In this document: one piece after another, positions 51,901-57,900 of the stretch
How positions within the stretch are numbered: the stretch's first letter is position 1
Layout of the letters: each line of letters begins with the position of its first letter
Assembly: GCF_001949145.1 (NCBI RefSeq)
Contig: NW_019091536.1
Coordinates: forward strand, 171,781-235,780
Source: Acanthaster planci
Lineage: Eukaryota; Echinodermata; Asteroidea; Valvatida; Acanthasteridae
DNA length: 64,000 bases
Reading direction: 5' to 3'
Notes under the pieces: generated by a model
Told to the model about the DNA's origin: nothing
What the model saw: the letters and a program-made list of their open reading frames with translations, nothing else
Database searches by the model: none
Program-made: the position numbers and the translations under genes

Positions 51901-54900
51901 TAGTTTTTTCCTTTATAAAGTACTTGTTACTACGCCTATGCACTTGCGGACCTTTCTTTTGTATAATGCAAATATTGGTGGCCATTTTGCATGAGCGGCC
52001 AACGTTTTCAGAACGTCCACCCTTATATATGCACATGTAGTTCACTACAATCTTGGCCTTAAATTGCTCATTTGCTTGAAAATGCAATAAGAATCTTTTT
52101 CTTTTATTATAATTTTGAGGTTTTAATACTTGAGTAAGAATTTTTGGAAACTAGCCTGGTATTTCGGGGGGTGAATTACCACGAACAATATCGTGATCTT
52201 TATCAGTGATGTTGGCGAAAACATCGGGGTGTGTCAAATTAAGGTAGCTGCATAATATCATACTCACCAGTAAATGAAAATCCCCTTTACTACCAGTCTG
52301 TCAGGACTCCCATGACAACTGTCCAAGGTGGAAAGAACTGGGCGAGTGTACAAAGAACCCCTACTACATGATGGCCAACTGCCACTACAGCTGCGGCGTG
52401 TGTATTGACGGTGAGTAGATGTGACTCTCAAGCCTTTCTCTTCCTCACGCGAGGACGGATCCAAAACCAAATGTTTAGAAGGATCAAACTCGTGGGGGGG
52501 GCAAAAATCTGGATTTGCATGGCCCCTCTGAGTGATGGGGCTACATCTTGATTTGTTACACGCATTATGAAGGAAGGGAATTAAATACAGCGATTAAATC
52601 GCCTTTCATTATTTGAAAAAGGGTGCTCCTTTTTGGCAGGTTCGTTGGCCCTCCTGGATTAGTTTTTTTCCTCACGCTGATAGATCGCACAAGTAGAGTG
52701 GCATTGAAAAAGCAGTGCACCACTGACAATGACTTTGTATAGGTTCATACTCTCGCCAGGAACGCGAAGGACATTCTCTCCAAAAAGACAAGATAAAATG
52801 ACATTCGAATTTTTTCAAATCATAGCAATTCCTTATAGCTCAATCACCTAAGTTTCACAAGTACGTTTCCTCAACACTGGAATGGCGCCCACTTTACACC
52901 TGTTTTGTGGACCTCTGCTGCATTTTTTTCTGTCGGTTGAAGTAACTGAAGTTCTCATTCTGTCAGAAAGTTCTGATAAAGTCCCCTATCATTGAGTTTT
53001 GTTGACTGGTAATCCCCCGTCGACATTCTCTATGTTTCGGGTTACCTTTCAATTTGGACTGTCTCCGAAATATTATTTCAACTTGTACTTTGTCAGATGA
53101 ATGTTCCAGCAGTCCGTGTCAGAATGCCGCGACATGCGTGGACGGCGTAGACTCCTACACATGCACGTGTCCGTCTGGCTTTGAAGGCGTCAACTGTGAA
53201 ATAGGTCAGCCTGGTTTAATCTCTTAATATTAAAACTCGAGTGTTATTTATCCAGTACGTAACGAATCTTGATTCTCTTAAATTCTCTACGTATTATGCT
53301 TCTTATTTTAGATATCGACGACTGCCTTAACCAGCCATGCATGAATAACGGTACATGTATCGACAGACCTAACGGTTTTCAGTGTACGTGCACGGAGTAT
53401 TACAGAGGATTCACATGCGAATTAGGTAACAAATCTTCCTTTTTTTGTTTCATCAGAATATTATGATTTTGGGTTCCATTATTTTATCCGACATATCTTG
53501 AATTTTCTGGAGGCAGGTGGTAACAGTACGTGAGAACTGCGTGTGATGTTGGTAGACCAATAAAACAAACAAAGCCTATAGAACTGAAGACTTCCACAGG
53601 AGGCGTTCCATTTCCGGCACAAATTATTCAAGTTTCAATTATTTCCTATCTCAGTTTTTGTTGAATACCTGAAAGATACCAGTGTACAGCATTTGCTTTA
53701 TCTCATATAAATTTAAACTTAATTCCTTATTTTTCCAGATGCAGATTTTTGCACCAGCGACCCTTGTGTTAACAACGGTACATGTGCGAGTGATTTCACC
53801 GGGTTCAACTGTACATGTCCAGATGGTTTCGAGGGAACAAACTGCGAAATAGGCGAGTTTGTAGTCGTACTCCAGCTCTGTAACTACTCTCCAACCCGCT
53901 AACACCATGAATAATTTGACCCATATATCTTATCTCAGAGAACTTTGATCTCAAGCACTGGAAATCTGTATATTTCTGGCAGTGTTCTGGACTTGTCGAT
54001 TGAAGTCTAGTAAAAGGAATCTTTCAGTCGTTGCAGATGTGATTTTGATGGTGCTATTTTGTTTCATTATGAACAGAAATCAACGAGTGTACCAGCTCAC
54101 CCTGCCAGCATACTGGGACATGCGAGGACCAGATCAATGGTTACTTGTGTCATTGTCCCCAGGAATGGACCGGACCGGAATGCCAGTTTGGTAAGGTCAA
54201 AGTTTAAATGGCAGATGCTTGGGACAGTTGAAGATATTACCCTATGCAGAATATTTAAAATTGTCATCACTGGCCTGAAGGGAGCGAGAAATTAAAGAAA
54301 AAAAAATCTGTATTCTCCTACAATTCGACAATTTACAAACTTTTCTGAGCATCGTCTTCAGAATTTGTTTTCTTCACACAATAACTCCACTTGGTTAAGA
54401 TGGTATGATTCTTCTTACAGTGTTTTCTTTGACTTTTAGAAATAAGGGTTTGTCGGTTTTCATTGGGAGCAAATTGTGTACAGCAACCTACCAATCGTGT
54501 TGATTAGCATGTCATAATGATAGTTACTTTTGGTAGGGACGACTAGTAAAAGGAAATCCGTTTGCCCTTTGGCTTCAGATTTTGATGAGTGTAAGAGTAA
54601 TCCATGCATAAATGGAGGGACGTGTTACCACGGCGTGGGCCATAGACTGTACATATGTTACTGCCCAAGTGGATTTGAGGGACCAAACTGCGAACAAGGT
54701 ATGTGGTGTGTTCATAAGCACAAATTTTTTTTTTAAATGGCGTCATGTTAAAATTTTAATATGAGCAACAAGCCCTACAAGGGCGACATTCCACACTACA
54801 AATTTGCCTGCAGTGGGTTGAATTACAATCATAGGGGATAAAATCTGAAACGTCCCAGAATGGTATATATTAACCCAGTCTTGGGATACAAATTTATTTC

Positions 54901-57900
54901 TGGTTCATTTGTCAATCGCCAAATTGGTAATATTAACCGATTTTTGGCTAAAATAAACCGGAATATCAATTTCAACCACCAAAATCGGGTTGATACAACT
55001 CACAGTTTTGGGTAGTTGGGTTTCCACCCTCCCTTGGTTTGAAATTTAACCCAGGCAGTATTCATTGCAGAGTGTCTCACATTAATTCAGTTGACGCTGC
55101 AGTTTTCAATAGGAAAGTGCACCACCAAGAGGTTGCAATGGAGAGGCCTTTTGCTGCAAAGCATTACTGTAAAGTCAGCATCAACAGACGCATACACTGA
55201 ATTCAGCAGGCCATAAGTCTTACTTAAGGCAAACTTCATTTGTGGAAACGTTTATAACACACTATTGAACTTACACGGTTTCCAGATGTAGTGTACATGT
55301 GTAGTCTTCTACAAATCCAGTGTTAAAGTCAACTTTTACTCAAATTTGTGTCTGGATTGCGATGTTTTCGTCTGAAAAAAAAAACAAAGAACATTTGGTG
55401 ACATGTGACATTATTAAAATTGACTAAAACTCAACAGCTCTATTTATGAACAGTTTCTTCAATCGGGAAAGGGGTTCACAAATACCAATACGTGAAAATT
55501 AACTTGTGATCTCTTAAAACTACCTGTATGATTTCATTGGGCCAAAAAAACTCGCCGGGTTTCTTTTCAGGGGCTGTCTCCAAAAGTGGTGTGGCGACGT
55601 GGCTTTTTTCCCTCACGTTTGTTCTATAGATGATGTACATGCACATGGGCTTGTACGTAGACTGGCCTCCTCACTATTGAACGTTTAAAAGCCTTTTCGG
55701 CTTTTAGATGTACACAGGACATAAGACCGCGTCGTTTGTCTTGTTCGCAGATGTAAATGTATAACAAATGACGTCATCTGAAAAAGAGCCTTACTAAAAC
55801 TTTAGGGGCCTAGAGGGACTCCTTTACTGTTCCTATTACTCTATCGTACCCCATCTACAACACGTTTAAAATTACTCAGTATCAGGATTCTGATCGATCA
55901 AGCAAGTTTGGCAGCGTTTGGACAGCGTTATTATACCAAATAAAAACCTTTATTTTGCGGACGCGCAGGTCTACTGCGACGCATACGCACGCGCTAACGA
56001 GAAACTGGAAACTTTTTTTGGCCTTATGGGTAATTTTCTGGGCGTTTCTCTTTTATTTATCAAGAGGTGGATGAGTGTTCCAGCTCACCATGTCAAAATG
56101 GGGCAACCTGCCAAGATTTGCTGGACGGTTTCAACTGTGATTGTACCCCAGGCTGGACTGGACTTACATGCGGCCAAGGTAACTTGGACAATCTTTTTGG
56201 TCCCGTTTTACTCCTTTTTCCAATGTCAAAGCGCTTTTTATGGAGAACAAAATATAAAGATAAGCGTCACCACCACCGTAGATTTTCCTATTTAATGCAA
56301 TCCTCTGGTCAATTAAATGCAGGACCCAGTCTAATATACATTGAAGACGAGTGCTAGCTGGAGGAAGTTATTTCTTGTTCCATCCCACCACAACCTGCAG
56401 TTGAGAAAACTGAATTGTGTGCAAATTTGTTAGTCATATTTTCTGATAATGAAGAATATGAGTGCATATTGAATATGTACTCATTATGATCATGTACATG
56501 TAGAAAACATTGGATTGGAATAGGAGTATCACTTTACAGGTAAACGGTAATCATGGTTAAGTTTTTTATGTTTTTCTTTTCAATAAGAAAACAACGTTTG
56601 ATGTTCCTGATATAGTGGGCCTATCAACAACTCATACAGTATTGTCAAGAGTTTGTCTCACCTGAATTAGGAAGCAATACTTTTTCTGATATTTTTTCCA
56701 GATACATTAGAGTGTGCCAGTAACCCTTGTCGACGTGGTCAGTGCATTGAGGGCGCTAACCGATTTGAATGCCTGTGCTTCCCAGGATTTACCGGGGTCA
56801 TGTGTGAAATAGGTCAGTCTAGAAGTACCCAAACACCAGAGGGCGCTCATTGACGAGTACGCCGTATCAGAACCTCTTACAAAAGTATTACTCACTATTG
56901 ATGGTGCACGTCCTGCGTTTAGACCCTAGTCAAGTGCACACATGCCAAATATCACATACACTCGGAGGGTGTACAGTATTGGTTTACTTGCAGTCGTTTT
57001 GGATTTCACAAACTGCCTGAAGATAGTCTGAGGTGCTTTTTCGCTTTTCTCCCTTGGTAACAACTTCACGTTTTCCTCTATAGATGTGTCATCTTAACCC
57101 CTCTGTAAGTGACATGTATAGGGGAAATAAAAACCGAGGACAATAATGCAGTCTCATGAAAAACCAAGCTATGCCAGACTAAAAGTGGAGGGAAAACTCC
57201 TCCAATTTAACCGATGGATTTTTTTATTTTGACTTTTGCGTCAAGTAACAAAGAACTTTCAGAAATAGTGAACTCTCCTTTTCGAGAATACGTCGATCAT
57301 TGTCCTGCCATTGCAGCGGGGGGGGGGTTCTCATTTTGCAGTAACAGGTGTTGTTCTGGCAGAGAAAACAAACTTGATATCCTGGAGTGGGTGTTGTGAA
57401 TCCAAACTACAAATAACATTTTTGGAGTATCTCCAGAACTTTAAAAATATAAAAAAATATAATTTGATATTAACTCGGTAACTTTAAATTTTTTTTACTG
57501 TATACAGACGTTGATGAGTGCGCCAGTAATCCATGCTTGAACGGTGGACAGTGTCTAAATTTGGACAACCGGCACGACTGCATCTGCCCAGAAAAATGGC
57601 AAGGGAGATATTGCGAAGAAGGTAAAGAGCGCCCCCAACTCTTAACACTATTCCTTTCCATTTTCGAAACTATTTCTCGTTGAGATTCGGCCCTCAGTCC
57701 TCTTAGTAATAGCGCCCTCTGCCTCAGCAGCCGTTCAGAATCCTGGACGATTTGGAAAAGTAATTTCGTTTAAGGACAAAATCCTGAGGTTTTGACTTCT
57801 TCATTTTTGATATGCTGCATCTAAAATCAGTCTTGTTTGATTCAGCCATGTTTCATAAAGCTGGTTTGTTTTTGTCATAGCAACATGTTTTGAAATGATG

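Noticed and set aside
51587-52087. 166-codon minus-strand open frame over the first ShK exon
   Set aside because: Antisense to a well-supported ShK exon and without any recognisable motif.
55918-56295. 125-codon open frame overlapping EGF exon 24
   Set aside because: It is in a different frame from the EGF repeat and runs through the acceptor and donor, so it is a shadow.
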